Shown piece by piece: positions 32,866-41,210 of a stretch of 64,000 nucleotides of DNA. Where the stretch lies: positions 1 to 64,000 of the forward strand of contig WGNC01000009.1 of assembly GCA_016124745.1 (NCBI GenBank), in the 5' to 3' direction. Origin of the DNA: Thiobacillus sp. Its GTDB lineage: Bacteria; Pseudomonadota; Gammaproteobacteria; Burkholderiales; Thiobacillaceae. Every line of letters starts with the position of its first letter. Positions within the stretch are counted from its first letter, which is position 1. The notes under the pieces are model-generated. The model was not told the DNA's origin and made no database searches. It saw nothing but the letters and a program-made list of their open reading frames with translations. Made by a program: the position numbers and the translations under genes.

Positions 32866-33771
32866 TCAGCCTTCATCCTGCAGTTGAAACCGGAGCCGCG
32901 CCGCCTCGCTCACCGCGAGCACCGCCGGGTGGCTCAAGCGCCGCTCCACTGAAATGGCGAAAAAGCGCTCGCGAATATCCAGCGTCTGGCCTACTTCGAT
33001 GACGTCGTATTGCCGCATTACTGCCGGTGCTGTCGTCAGCGGCACCGGGAATACCCCTGCTCCGGCCTGACCGAAGGCGCTCATCAGCGCGCTGTCGTCG
33101 AATTCGCCGACGATGGCCGGCTGAATTCCCTTGCGTTCGAGCCAGCGCAGCAGGGGCGCACGCAACGCGCTGTCGTCGCCCGGGATCAGCAGGGGCGAGG
33201 CATGCAGATTCGCAGGAAAATCCTGCTGTAGCGATCGGGCGATACCGCGCGCAGCCAGAAACGCGATGCCGCATTCGCCGAGCGGATGGCTGTAACCCTT
33301 GATGTCCATGCTGGACGGCAGAGGGCGATCGGCCAGCACCATGTCGAGCCGATGGATCGACAATTCGGCGGCGAGTTGCTCCAGCCGGTCTTCCCGGCAC
33401 ACCAGCCTGACCGGTTCGGCCAGCGTCAGCGCGGGCGCCAGCAGCTGATAGGCGATCGCCTTGGGCACCACATCGGCGATGCCGACGCGAAACGGGTGCA
33501 CCGGCGCGGCAGCGCGATTCTGCAAGGCTTCTTCGAGCTCGGCGCCGACGTGGAAGATTTCGTCGGCATAGGCGAGTGCGGTACGCCCGGCATCGGTCAG
33601 CTCGAGCCTGCGGCCGCTGCGGCGGAACAGCGCCACGCCGAGGCGTGCTTCGAACGCGCTGATCTGGCCTGATAATGTCTGCGGCGCCAGATGCAGCTTC
33701 TCGGCGGCGCGGTTGATCGCGCCGGTCTTGGCGACCGTGCGGAAGTAATGCAGGTGCTTGTAGTTGAGCAT
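32866..33771 (-). CDS. LysR-family regulator, NhaR-like
   Basis: A 301-residue LysR-type transcription factor. The N-terminal HTH (NYKHLHYFRTVAKTGAINRAAEKLHL, then PQTLSGQISAFEARLG) and the effector domain (GIADVVPKAIAYQLL, GEFDDSALMSAFG) resemble NhaR, the Na+-responsive activator of nhaA and of some envelope genes in enterobacteria. It is divergent from htpX with two copies of AAAATCGAA in the shared region. No nhaA lies nearby. Local targets may be htpX-terC and the sodium-channel-like gene. The regulated genes are inferred from position only. Confidence 0.85.
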   Translation of the reverse strand: MLNYKHLHYFRTVAKTGAINRAAEKLHLAPQTLSGQISAFEARLGVALFRRSGRRLELTDAGRTALAYADEIFHVGAELEEALQNRAAAPVHPFRVGIADVVPKAIAYQLLAPALTLAEPVRLVCREDRLEQLAAELSIHRLDMVLADRPLPSSMDIKGYSHPLGECGIAFLAARGIARSLQQDFPANLHASPLLIPGDDSALRAPLLRWLERKGIQPAIVGEFDDSALMSAFGQAGAGVFPVPLTTAPAVMRQYDVIEVGQTLDIRERFFAISVERRLSHPAVLAVSEAARLRFQLQDEG

Positions 33772-33780
33772 GGGCGAGCT

Positions 33781-33826
33781 TTCGATTCGATAAAATCGAA
33801 CAATAGCAGTATGAAAATCGAATTTT
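33781..33826. promoter_or_regulatory. Candidate operator between the NhaR-like regulator and htpX
   Basis: AAAATCGAA occurs at 33792-33800 and again at 33814-33822, 22 bases apart (two helical turns). The first is part of the palindrome TTCGATT-n4-AAAATCGAA at 33781-33800 and the second of AAAATCGAATTTT. Position and spacing fit LysR-type regulator sites. Confidence 0.5.
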
Positions 33827-33894
33827 ATTGTTTATTTCCCGTCTGTATGCTGTTGCGTGTTTAGAAGCGTTGTCTTTCATTCAAGGAGAACATC

Positions 33895-34776
33895 ATGAAA
33901 CGTATTGTTCTGTTCCTCGCCACCAACCTGGCCATCGTGCTGGTGCTGTCTGTCACCATGCGCGTTCTGGGCGTCGAGCCCTTTCTCACAGCCAACGGCC
34001 TCAATCTGACTTCGTTGTTGATCTTTGCAGCGGTGTTTGGCTTCGGCGGGTCGCTGATTTCGCTCGCAATTTCGAAATGGATGGCCAAGAAGTCGATGGG
34101 AGTGCGGGTTATCGATGCGCCGTCGAATTCATCTGAAGTCTGGCTGGTCGATACCGTGCGGAAATACGCTGCCGATGCCGGCATCGGCATGCCGGAGGTC
34201 GGCATTTTCGATTCGCCCGAGGTCAACGCCTTCGCCACCGGCATGAACAAGAACAATGCGCTGGTCGCCGTGTCGGCAGGGCTGCTGCACACCATGACGC
34301 GGCAGGAGGCCGAAGCGGTGATCGGCCATGAAATCGCCCACGTCGCCAATGGCGACATGGTCACGCTGGCGCTGATCCAGGGCGTGGTCAACACCTTCGT
34401 CATGTTCCTGTCGCGCGTCATCGGCCATACCGTCGACCGCGTGGTGTTCAAGAACGAAGAGGGTCACGGCCCGGCGTTTTTCGTCACCATGATCGTCGCC
34501 GAACTCGTGCTCGGCATTCTCGCCTCCATCATCGTCATGTGGTTCTCGCGCCAGCGCGAATTCCGCGCCGACCGCGGCGGCGCCAGCCTGGCTGGCAAAG
34601 GGAACATGATCGCAGCACTGGAGCGTCTCGCGAGCCTGCATCCGCATCCGTTGCCGGACAAGATGGCGGCCTTCGGCATCGCCGGCGGCGGCGCGAGCGG
34701 GCTCAAGCGCCTGTTCATGACCCACCCGCCGCTGGAAGAGCGCATCGCGGCGTTGCGGGCCGTGCCGTCAGCCTGA
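33895..34776 (+). CDS. htpX: Membrane zinc protease HtpX
   Basis: A 293-residue M48-family metalloprotease that degrades damaged inner-membrane proteins together with FtsH. Two N-terminal membrane helices precede the catalytic part. The zinc-binding HEIAH (starting at about residue 145, in [16 protein letters not shown]) and the third ligand glutamate in [14 protein letters not shown] are intact, with two more helices between. AAGGAG precedes the ATG. Length and domain order match E. coli HtpX. It heads a five-gene run with short gaps or overlaps, and its expression may respond to the divergent NhaR-like regulator. Confidence 0.95.
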   Translation: MKRIVLFLATNLAIVLVLSVTMRVLGVEPFLTANGLNLTSLLIFAAVFGFGGSLISLAISKWMAKKSMGVRVIDAPSNSSEVWLVDTVRKYAADAGIGMPEVGIFDSPEVNAFATGMNKNNALVAVSAGLLHTMTRQEAEAVIGHEIAHVANGDMVTLALIQGVVNTFVMFLSRVIGHTVDRVVFKNEEGHGPAFFVTMIVAELVLGILASIIVMWFSRQREFRADRGGASLAGKGNMIAALERLASLHPHPLPDKMAAFGIAGGGASGLKRLFMTHPPLEERIAALRAVPSA

Positions 34777-34789
34777 GCCGGTCCGGGGA

Positions 34790-35758
34790 ATGAACACGGT
34801 CGCGATGCCCGGTGTGGGCGAGCCCTGGATGTGGGCCGCCTTCATCGCGTTCGTTCTGGTGATGCTGGCGCTGGACCTGTTCGTGTTTGGCGGCAGGAAG
34901 GCACACAAGGTGAGTATCCGGGAGGCCGCCGGCTGGTCGCTGGTGTGGGTCAGCCTGGCGCTCGCCTTCAATGCCGGCCTGTGGTGGTACCTCAGCGGCA
35001 CGGTCGGCGAAGAAATTGCCGACCGCAAGGCGCTCGAGTTTTTCACCGGCTACCTGATCGAGAAATCGCTGTCAGTCGACAACGTGTTCGTGTTCCTGCT
35101 GATCTTCTCGGCCTTCCAGGTCGCCCCCGAGTTCCAGCGCCGCGTGCTGATATATGGCGTGCTGGGCGCGATCGTGATGCGCGCCGTGATGATCCTGGCC
35201 GGCGCCTGGGTGGTGCAGGAATTCAACTGGGTGCTCTATATCTTCGGTGCATTCCTGGTGGTTACGGGCATGCGCATGCTCGTGGTAGCGGAAAAACAGC
35301 CTGATCTCGAGATGCACCCGGTGCTCCGGTTTGCGCGCAGGCATCTGCGCATTTCAGAGGGTGATCACGGCGAGAAATTTACCGTTACGAAGGATGGCGT
35401 GCGCTATTTCACGCCGCTTTTTCTGGTGCTGATTCTGATCGAGGTCTCCGACCTGGTGTTTGCGGTCGACTCGATACCGGCCATCTTCGCCATCACCACC
35501 GACCCGTTCATCGTCTTCACGTCCAACATCTTTGCCATTCTGGGATTGCGGGCGCTCTACTTCCTGCTGGCCGACGTAGCGGACCGCTTTCATTTGCTGA
35601 AATACGGCCTCGCAATGGTACTTACTTTCATTGGCACCAAGATGCTCATCACGCCGTGGTACCACGTGCCGGTGCAGGCCTCGCTTGCGATCGTCACGGT
35701 GCTGATCGGGGCGAGCGTCATTGCCAGCCTGTTCGTTACGCGAAAGGAGTCGACCTGA
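34790..35758 (+). CDS. TerC/Alx-family membrane protein
   Basis: A 322-residue integral membrane protein of the TerC family, similar in length to E. coli Alx. The motifs FLIEKSLSVDNVFVF-type (GYLIEKSLSVDNVFVFLLIF) and VFAVDSIPAIFAIT are clear, with conserved acidic residues within helices. Members are implicated in metal (notably Mn2+) export or metallation of exported proteins, and in tellurium resistance clusters. Only 13 bases separate it from htpX, leaving no room for a yybP-ykoY-type riboswitch in front. It shares one base with the downstream rhodanese start. Confidence 0.92.
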   Translation: MNTVAMPGVGEPWMWAAFIAFVLVMLALDLFVFGGRKAHKVSIREAAGWSLVWVSLALAFNAGLWWYLSGTVGEEIADRKALEFFTGYLIEKSLSVDNVFVFLLIFSAFQVAPEFQRRVLIYGVLGAIVMRAVMILAGAWVVQEFNWVLYIFGAFLVVTGMRMLVVAEKQPDLEMHPVLRFARRHLRISEGDHGEKFTVTKDGVRYFTPLFLVLILIEVSDLVFAVDSIPAIFAITTDPFIVFTSNIFAILGLRALYFLLADVADRFHLLKYGLAMVLTFIGTKMLITPWYHVPVQASLAIVTVLIGASVIASLFVTRKEST

Positions 35759-36168
35759 TGTTGCGTCTGTTTGCAATCGTGTTTGCCTTGCTTCCCATGC
35801 TGGCCTTGAGTGGGTGTAGCGAGCCGCCTTATACCCAGGTCGACAATGCCCAGTTGAAGTCGCTGATTGGGCAGGGTGTGCCGCTATACGATATCCGGCG
35901 ACCGGAAGAGTGGCGTCAGACCCGGGTGGTGGAAAGCAGCCGCACGCTGACATTCGTGGATGCGAGTGGGCGGCCCAATCCGGAATTCTTGCCGCGTTTC
36001 ATGGCCGAGGTGGGCAAGGACGATCCGGTTGCCCTGATCTGCCGCACCGGCAACCGCAGCGACATCCTCGCCCGCCAGCTTGCGGATCTGGGCTACACGC
36101 AAATCTATAACGTGCGCGACGGCATTGCCCGCTGGATCGGCGAGGGCAATCCGGTCGTGGCGCATTGA
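35758..36168 (+). CDS. Rhodanese-like lipoprotein
   Basis: A 136-residue secreted protein with a lipoprotein signal (MLALSGCSE lipobox, Cys near residue 20) followed by a single rhodanese domain. The active-site loop is CRTGNRS with the catalytic cysteine. Rhodaneses transfer sulfane sulfur; a periplasmic lipid-anchored form in a sulfur oxidiser could handle thiosulfate or polysulfide sulfur, though this is an inference. The start ATG at 35758 uses the last base of the terC stop, and AAAGGAG lies 8 bases upstream. Confidence 0.88.
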   Translation: MLRLFAIVFALLPMLALSGCSEPPYTQVDNAQLKSLIGQGVPLYDIRRPEEWRQTRVVESSRTLTFVDASGRPNPEFLPRFMAEVGKDDPVALICRTGNRSDILARQLADLGYTQIYNVRDGIARWIGEGNPVVAH

Positions 36169-36175
36169 GCGTGGC

Positions 36176-37066
36176 ATGAGCCATCCGGCATCCGTATTGT
36201 CCATTCGCGACCATCTGCGCGGGTTTATCGAGCACGCGCGCGTGCAACGGATCATCATTGCCCTGATTCTGATCAATGCGGTGCTGCTGGGCATGGAGAC
36301 CTGGCCTGCGGCGATGGCAGTCGCGGGCGGCCTGATTGTGGTGGTGGATGCCGCCATTCTCGGTGTGTTCGTGGTGGAGATCCTGATTCGCCTGTACGTT
36401 CACCGCATGGCGTTCTGGCGTGATCCCTGGAGCGTGTTCGATTTTGCAGTCGTGGCCGTTGCGCTGGTCCCAGCGAGCGGCCAGTTTGCGGTGCTGCGCG
36501 CGCTTCGTGTCTTGCGCGTGCTGCGTCTGCTCACCATGGTGCCCGCGATGCGGCGCGTGGTCGGAGCACTGCTCACGGCGATTCCCGGCATGGGCTCGAT
36601 CGCTCTGGTCCTGCTCATTATTTACTACGTCTTCGCGGTGATCGCCACCAATCTGTTTGCCGCAGCCTATCCGGAATGGTTCGGCAGCCTGGGCCGTTCA
36701 CTCTACACCTTGTTCCAGATCATGACGCTCGAAAGCTGGTCGATGGGGATCGCCCGCCCGGTGATGGATGAATTTCCCTATGCCTGGGCCTTGTTCATTC
36801 CCTTCATCCTGGTGGCCACCTTCACCATGCTGAACCTGTTCATCGCGATCATTGTCAATGCAATGCAGACCCATGCCGAAAGCGAACAGCGCGAGACGGA
36901 TGCCGTGGTCGACCAGGACCGCACGCACATCGAGGCGGGTCTGCATGCGGAGATACGAGCCATGCGCGAAGAGATGCAGGCGCTGAAGCGGCTGTTGCAA
37001 CGCCCCGGCCCTGCTCGCGCGCGCACCACCCAACGCATTTGCCAAGCGGTATCCCATGACGCCTGA
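36176..37066 (+). CDS. NaChBac-type voltage-gated sodium channel-like protein
   Basis: A 296-residue six-helix ion channel of the bacterial voltage-gated cation family. The S4 voltage sensor has arginines every third residue (LRALRVLRVLRLL) at about residues 100-112. The pore selectivity filter is T-L-E-S-W-S, identical in the key part to that of Bacillus NaChBac (TLESWAS), which indicates sodium selectivity. S6 is followed by a charged C-terminal helix with heptad character (about 240-280), typical of the tetramerisation coiled coil. The start at 36176 follows the rhodanese stop by 7 bases. It overlaps the next gene by 11 bases. Confidence 0.9.
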   Translation: MSHPASVLSIRDHLRGFIEHARVQRIIIALILINAVLLGMETWPAAMAVAGGLIVVVDAAILGVFVVEILIRLYVHRMAFWRDPWSVFDFAVVAVALVPASGQFAVLRALRVLRVLRLLTMVPAMRRVVGALLTAIPGMGSIALVLLIIYYVFAVIATNLFAAAYPEWFGSLGRSLYTLFQIMTLESWSMGIARPVMDEFPYAWALFIPFILVATFTMLNLFIAIIVNAMQTHAESEQRETDAVVDQDRTHIEAGLHAEIRAMREEMQALKRLLQRPGPARARTTQRICQAVSHDA

Positions 37067-37754
37067 AATGAACGACGCTGCCAAACCCAACCCCCTGTTC
37101 GACCTCCTGATCACCCTGATCATTCCGTCGTTGATCCTGATGAAGCTCAGCGGACCAGACGAACTGGGTGCCGCCAATGCACTGCTGCTGGCAATCGCGT
37201 TTCCGCTGACTTGGGGCGCCCGCGATCTGATCGGGCGGCGCAAGGTGAACCTCTTCGCTGTGTTGGGCCTGGTCAGTGTCTTGCTGACGGGTGGTATCGG
37301 CCTGCTGCAGCTCGATACCCAGTGGCTGGCCATCAAGGAAGCGGCCGTTCCCGGCTTGATCGGTCTGGCGGTCGTCATCTCCGCCTACACTTCCAGGCCG
37401 CTGGTGCAGGTTCTGCTATTTAATCCGGCGCTGATGAATGTTGAACGCATTCAGGCAAGACTGGGCGAGCGCGGCAATGTCGCCGCGTTCGCGGCGCGGC
37501 TGCGGACTGCGACCTGGATGCTGGGTGGATCGTTCTTCTTCTCGGCCGTCATGAACTATCTGCTCGCCACCTGGGTCGTGACCAGTCCGGCAGGTACTGT
37601 CGCATTCAACGAGGAACTGGGCCGACTGACCCTGCTGAGCTACCCGGTGATCGCCCTGCCGTCGATGCTGATCATGATGGCAGTGCTGTATTACCTGGCA
37701 CGCACGACCCGCGAACTTGCCGGGCTGAAGCTGTCCGAGGCCTTCAAGCACTGA
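37056..37754 (+). CDS. VC0807-like multi-helix membrane protein
   Basis: A 232-residue protein with about six hydrophobic helices, resembling the VC0807 family of uncharacterised membrane proteins. Features include LIIPSLILMKLSGPDELGA near the start and SGRPLVQ-type SAYTSRPLVQVLLFNP in the middle. Function is unknown. It overlaps the sodium-channel-like gene by 11 bases, so the two are probably co-translated. The operon ends here; the 245 bases to the next gene show no recognisable feature. Confidence 0.75.
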   Translation: MTPEMNDAAKPNPLFDLLITLIIPSLILMKLSGPDELGAANALLLAIAFPLTWGARDLIGRRKVNLFAVLGLVSVLLTGGIGLLQLDTQWLAIKEAAVPGLIGLAVVISAYTSRPLVQVLLFNPALMNVERIQARLGERGNVAAFAARLRTATWMLGGSFFFSAVMNYLLATWVVTSPAGTVAFNEELGRLTLLSYPVIALPSMLIMMAVLYYLARTTRELAGLKLSEAFKH

Positions 37755-37999
37755 CGGACTGGAGGTGCGGGTGTGCCCCGATGCTCATTGCCATCCTTGC
37801 CACTGACCTTTATCCGGCCTTTGCCAACGGCAGCAATGGCGAACGTGAACGGGAGCAGAACTGCCGGCCGTCATACGCTGGGGGTATTCGCGCGCCGAGT
37901 CCCTGGTGCACGGCGTAGATTCATCGTCGCGATGGGCGGTGTCGCCGCCGGGATGCCGAACGATTCCTGAAACGATCGTGCATCCGGTAAGCTAGCCGA

Positions 38000-39055
38000 A
38001 TGCCGCTCAACATCGATTCCCCGCTTGCTCGCCGTGTCGCCGCGCTCGCGTTTCTGATTTTCATTTTCGGGCTCACCTTCTGGGTCCTGTCGCCGTTCTT
38101 TGCGTCACTGGCCTGGGCGGGGATTCTTGCGTACGTCACCTGGCCGCTGCATCAGCGCCTGCTCCGGAGGCTGCCCGAGCGCCATAATCTCACTGCGCTG
38201 CTGATGACGCTGGGCGTCGCGGCCACCCTGCTGCTGCCACTGGTGTGGGTGATGTTCACGGTGGCGCTGGATGTGGCGGCAGCGACCGCGACCTTCAAGC
38301 AGATCTCGACCTACGGCTTGCCGCCTTTGCCTCCCGGCGTCAGTGCGTGGCCAGGTGGGGCCTGGATCGTCGAACAATACCAGCGCGTTCAGGCCGACCC
38401 GGTCTGGCTGCGCATGCAGATCGAGGCGCTGGGGTTGACCGACGTTGCTTCATTGAAGGTGCTGGCCGGCAACGTCGGACGCATTGCGGCGAAATTCGGC
38501 CTCGCGGTATTCGCCCTGTTCTTTTTGTATCGCCACGGTGACAGCGTGCTTTCGCAATTTCGCGGGGTGGCCACCCGCTGGCTGGGCGATGCCGCGCGCG
38601 GCTATATCCAGGCAGTCGGCGTCACCGTGCGCGCCGTGGTGTTCGGGATCGTGCTCACCGCGCTCGCGCAGGGTGTGCTCGCCGGGCTCGGCTACTGGGT
38701 GGCGGGCATCGGCGCACCCGCGCTGTGGGGCGCCATAACCGCGCTGATATCGCTGATTCCTTTTGTCGGACCGGTGGTCTGGATTGGGCTGTCGCTGAGT
38801 CTTCTGGCGCACGGTGAAACGCAGGCCGCGCTGGGGCTGTTCTTGTGGGGTGCGCTGGTGGTGAGTTGGGTCGATAATCTGATTCGTCCGCTCGTCATCA
38901 GTGGACCGACCCGGATTCCGTTTTTGCTGGTGTTTCTCGGCGTGCTGGGTGGCATCAATGCCTTTGGTCTGATCGGCCTGTTTCTGGGGCCGGTACTGCT
39001 CGCGGTGTCGGTCGCGATCTGGCGCGAATGGCTGGAACACAAGCAATCGGCATGA
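38000..39055 (+). CDS. AI-2E family (PerM-type) membrane permease
   Basis: A 351-residue polytopic membrane protein of the AI-2E transporter/PerM superfamily. Conserved regions are seen in the N-terminal helices (LAWAGILAYVTWPLHQRLL), the soluble insert (about 110-150), and the C-terminal LRPLVISGPTRIPFLLVFLGVLGGI (the NLIRPLVISG motif). Substrates of this broad family vary and are often unknown; some relatives act as Na+/H+ antiporters. It appears to be transcribed alone. Confidence 0.88.
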   Translation: MPLNIDSPLARRVAALAFLIFIFGLTFWVLSPFFASLAWAGILAYVTWPLHQRLLRRLPERHNLTALLMTLGVAATLLLPLVWVMFTVALDVAAATATFKQISTYGLPPLPPGVSAWPGGAWIVEQYQRVQADPVWLRMQIEALGLTDVASLKVLAGNVGRIAAKFGLAVFALFFLYRHGDSVLSQFRGVATRWLGDAARGYIQAVGVTVRAVVFGIVLTALAQGVLAGLGYWVAGIGAPALWGAITALISLIPFVGPVVWIGLSLSLLAHGETQAALGLFLWGALVVSWVDNLIRPLVISGPTRIPFLLVFLGVLGGINAFGLIGLFLGPVLLAVSVAIWREWLEHKQSA

Positions 39056-39121
39056 GCCATTTGGCGCATTGCCCGGGACAGGCTTGGTGATATCCTTGGC
39101 CGACCATTCCGAGGCGTATCC

Positions 39122-39550
39122 ATGAATCCATCCAGAGACACCCGATTCCCGCGCATGGCACTCAATGTGCTGGGCATGCTCGAGGCTGCCGGCCTCGTCA
39201 TCATCACGCTGGCGACCCTGGTTGCGGGGGTGGTCGAAGTCAGGGTCATGTTTGACGCAGGAACCGTGACATTGGCTGATCTGTTGCTGCTGTTCCTGTA
39301 CCTGGAAATCCTCGCCATGGTCGGCGTCTATTTCCAGTCCGGCCAGTTACCGGTGCGCTTTCCCATCTATATCGCCATCGTGGCGCTGTCACGCTATCTG
39401 GTGCTCGACATGAAAAGTCTCGATGTCTGGAAAATGATGGGCGTGACGGCTTCGATCCTGCTGCTGGCTGCGGCCGTGCTGGTGATCCGCTATGGCCATA
39501 CGCGCTTTCCCTACAACGAACACCAGAAAGAACCGAGCGAGAATTCATGA
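39122..39550 (+). CDS. PsiE-like membrane protein
   Basis: A 142-residue protein with four hydrophobic helices matching the phosphate-starvation-inducible PsiE family: LADLLLLFLYLEILAMVGVYF and LPVRFPIYIAIVALSRYLVLD are the typical segments. The biochemical role of PsiE is unknown. The 3' end overlaps the next small gene by 4 bases (ATGA). Confidence 0.82.
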   Translation: MNPSRDTRFPRMALNVLGMLEAAGLVIITLATLVAGVVEVRVMFDAGTVTLADLLLLFLYLEILAMVGVYFQSGQLPVRFPIYIAIVALSRYLVLDMKSLDVWKMMGVTASILLLAAAVLVIRYGHTRFPYNEHQKEPSENS

Positions 39551-39849
39551 ATCAGAAAATGACCTATGCCGGTTTTTATCAGGACAAGCACGGCGTCACC
39601 ATGCTGGCGCGCGTCGTGCTCGACGGCTGGTTGTTCGGCTTCATCCCGGAAACCGAGGACTGCGCCGGCTGGCAGTTGGGCCAGATGCAGGCGCTGACCG
39701 AAAAGATAGAGACCGAGTGGGACAAATATGGCAACCTGCCGAGCCGTCTGCCGCCTGAATTGCGCGAACGCCACACTGCACTTTACAAAATGGCAGTGGA
39801 GCGCGCACGTGAAAAAGGCTGGGACCCCGAACTCGGCGACGACGAGTGA
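39547..39849 (+). CDS. Small hypothetical protein
   Basis: A 100-residue soluble protein I do not recognise. It is acidic, with a beta-like N-terminal half (YAGFYQDKHGVTMLARVVLDGWLFGFIPE) and a helical C-terminal half ending in GDDE. The start overlaps the PsiE-like stop by 4 bases, indicating co-translation. No cofactor or membrane motif is seen. Confidence 0.7.
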   Translation: MNQKMTYAGFYQDKHGVTMLARVVLDGWLFGFIPETEDCAGWQLGQMQALTEKIETEWDKYGNLPSRLPPELRERHTALYKMAVERAREKGWDPELGDDE

Positions 39850-39901
39850 TCTTGCCAGCAGGGCTGTTCCCGCGGCCTGCCGACCTGCCTGATTCTGACT
39901 G

Positions 39902-41149
39902 ATGGAACTCACCCAGCCGCTATTGCAACTGGCCACGCAGGCCCTCGATCTGGTGCTGGACTTCAAGCGCCCGGCCGATGCCGAGTTGTCGGCTTTTTTT
40001 CGTGAGCATAAAAAGCTTGGTCAACGCGACCGCGCGTTTGTGGCGGAGGCCGTGTTCGGCGTGCTGCGGCGTTATTGCTATCTGTCCGTGGTGGTGCCGG
40101 CCGCCAACCCGCGCACCCTGATCGTCGCCTGGCTGATCAAGGTGCGCGGCATGAGTGGCGCGACGCTGGAACAATTCGCCAAGACCGAGCTGATCAACCA
40201 TATTCGAAACGCCAGAACGGACGACCTGCCGCTGGGCGTGGCGGCCGAGTTGCCGGACTGGGTGGTCGAGAAACTGCAGCAATCGATGGGCGACGCCGAC
40301 ATCCTCGCGCTTGGTCGTGCCCTGCAGCAGCCTGCGCCGTTCGATGTGCGGGTGAATGCATACAAGGCCAGCCGTGAGTCGGTGCTGGCGCAGCTGCAGG
40401 CCGAAGGATTGGCGGTCGTGGCCACGCCTTATTCGCCCTGGGGCATCCGCTTCAGGGATCATCCGGCCATCAACCGTCATCCGCTGTTTCTCGACGGCAG
40501 CCTGGAAGTGCAGGACGAGGGCAGCCAGTTGCTGGCCTTGCTGCTCGGTGCGCGGCGCGGCGAAATGGTGTGCGATTTTTGCGCCGGCGCCGGCGGCAAG
40601 ACGCTCGCGGTCGGCGCGATGATGGCGTCGACTGGACGCCTGTATGCGTTCGATGTGGCGGAAAAGCGCCTCGCTAACCTGAAGCCGCGGCTGGCGCGCT
40701 CGGGGCTGTCCAACGTGATGCCGCAGCTGATTGCCTCCGAAACCGACACGCGGGTGAAGCGGCTGGCGGGCAAACTTGACCGTGTGCTGGTCGATGCGCC
40801 GTGTTCCGGTCTGGGTACGCTGCGCCGCAATCCCGATCTCAAGTTCCGCCAATCGCCCGAAAGCGTGTCGCAGCTCAGGCAAAAGCAGGCCTCGATCCTG
40901 CGCGCTGCGGCAAAGCTGCTGAAACCCGGCGGCCGCCTGGTCTACGCAACCTGCAGCCTGTTGCCGGAAGAGAACGAGGCCATCGTCGAGCCGTTGCTGG
41001 CCGATGGGGGGTTCTCCCTGCTGCCGGTCAACGACCTGCTGGCGCAGCTCAAGATTCCGCTGGATACCGGCAGCATGCTGAAGCTCTCACCCGCCCTGCA
41101 CGGAACGGATGGTTTCTTTGCTGCCGCCCTGGTCAAATCCGGCGGTTGA
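39902..41149 (+). CDS. RsmB/NOP2-family rRNA cytosine methyltransferase
   Basis: A 415-residue SAM-dependent RNA m5C methyltransferase. A NusB-like N-terminal helical region (about 1-135) is followed by the catalytic domain. The SAM site is in VCDFCAGAGGKTLAV, the motif IV cysteine in VDAPCSGLGTLRRNPD, and the nucleophilic cysteine in YATCSLLPEENE. Full-length RsmB methylates 16S rRNA C967; this could be that enzyme or a paralogue, since the usual fmt/def neighbours are absent. Confidence 0.9.
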   Translation: MELTQPLLQLATQALDLVLDFKRPADAELSAFFREHKKLGQRDRAFVAEAVFGVLRRYCYLSVVVPAANPRTLIVAWLIKVRGMSGATLEQFAKTELINHIRNARTDDLPLGVAAELPDWVVEKLQQSMGDADILALGRALQQPAPFDVRVNAYKASRESVLAQLQAEGLAVVATPYSPWGIRFRDHPAINRHPLFLDGSLEVQDEGSQLLALLLGARRGEMVCDFCAGAGGKTLAVGAMMASTGRLYAFDVAEKRLANLKPRLARSGLSNVMPQLIASETDTRVKRLAGKLDRVLVDAPCSGLGTLRRNPDLKFRQSPESVSQLRQKQASILRAAAKLLKPGGRLVYATCSLLPEENEAIVEPLLADGGFSLLPVNDLLAQLKIPLDTGSMLKLSPALHGTDGFFAAALVKSGG

Positions 41150-41210
41150 CCCGCAATGACTTTGCGGTTATCAATGCGGCGTTTGTTTAGGCGGGCTCCA
41201 TCTTTCTGAC

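Noticed and set aside
34777-34789. yybP-ykoY manganese riboswitch before the TerC gene
   Set aside because: Only 13 bases separate htpX from terC, too short for the aptamer.
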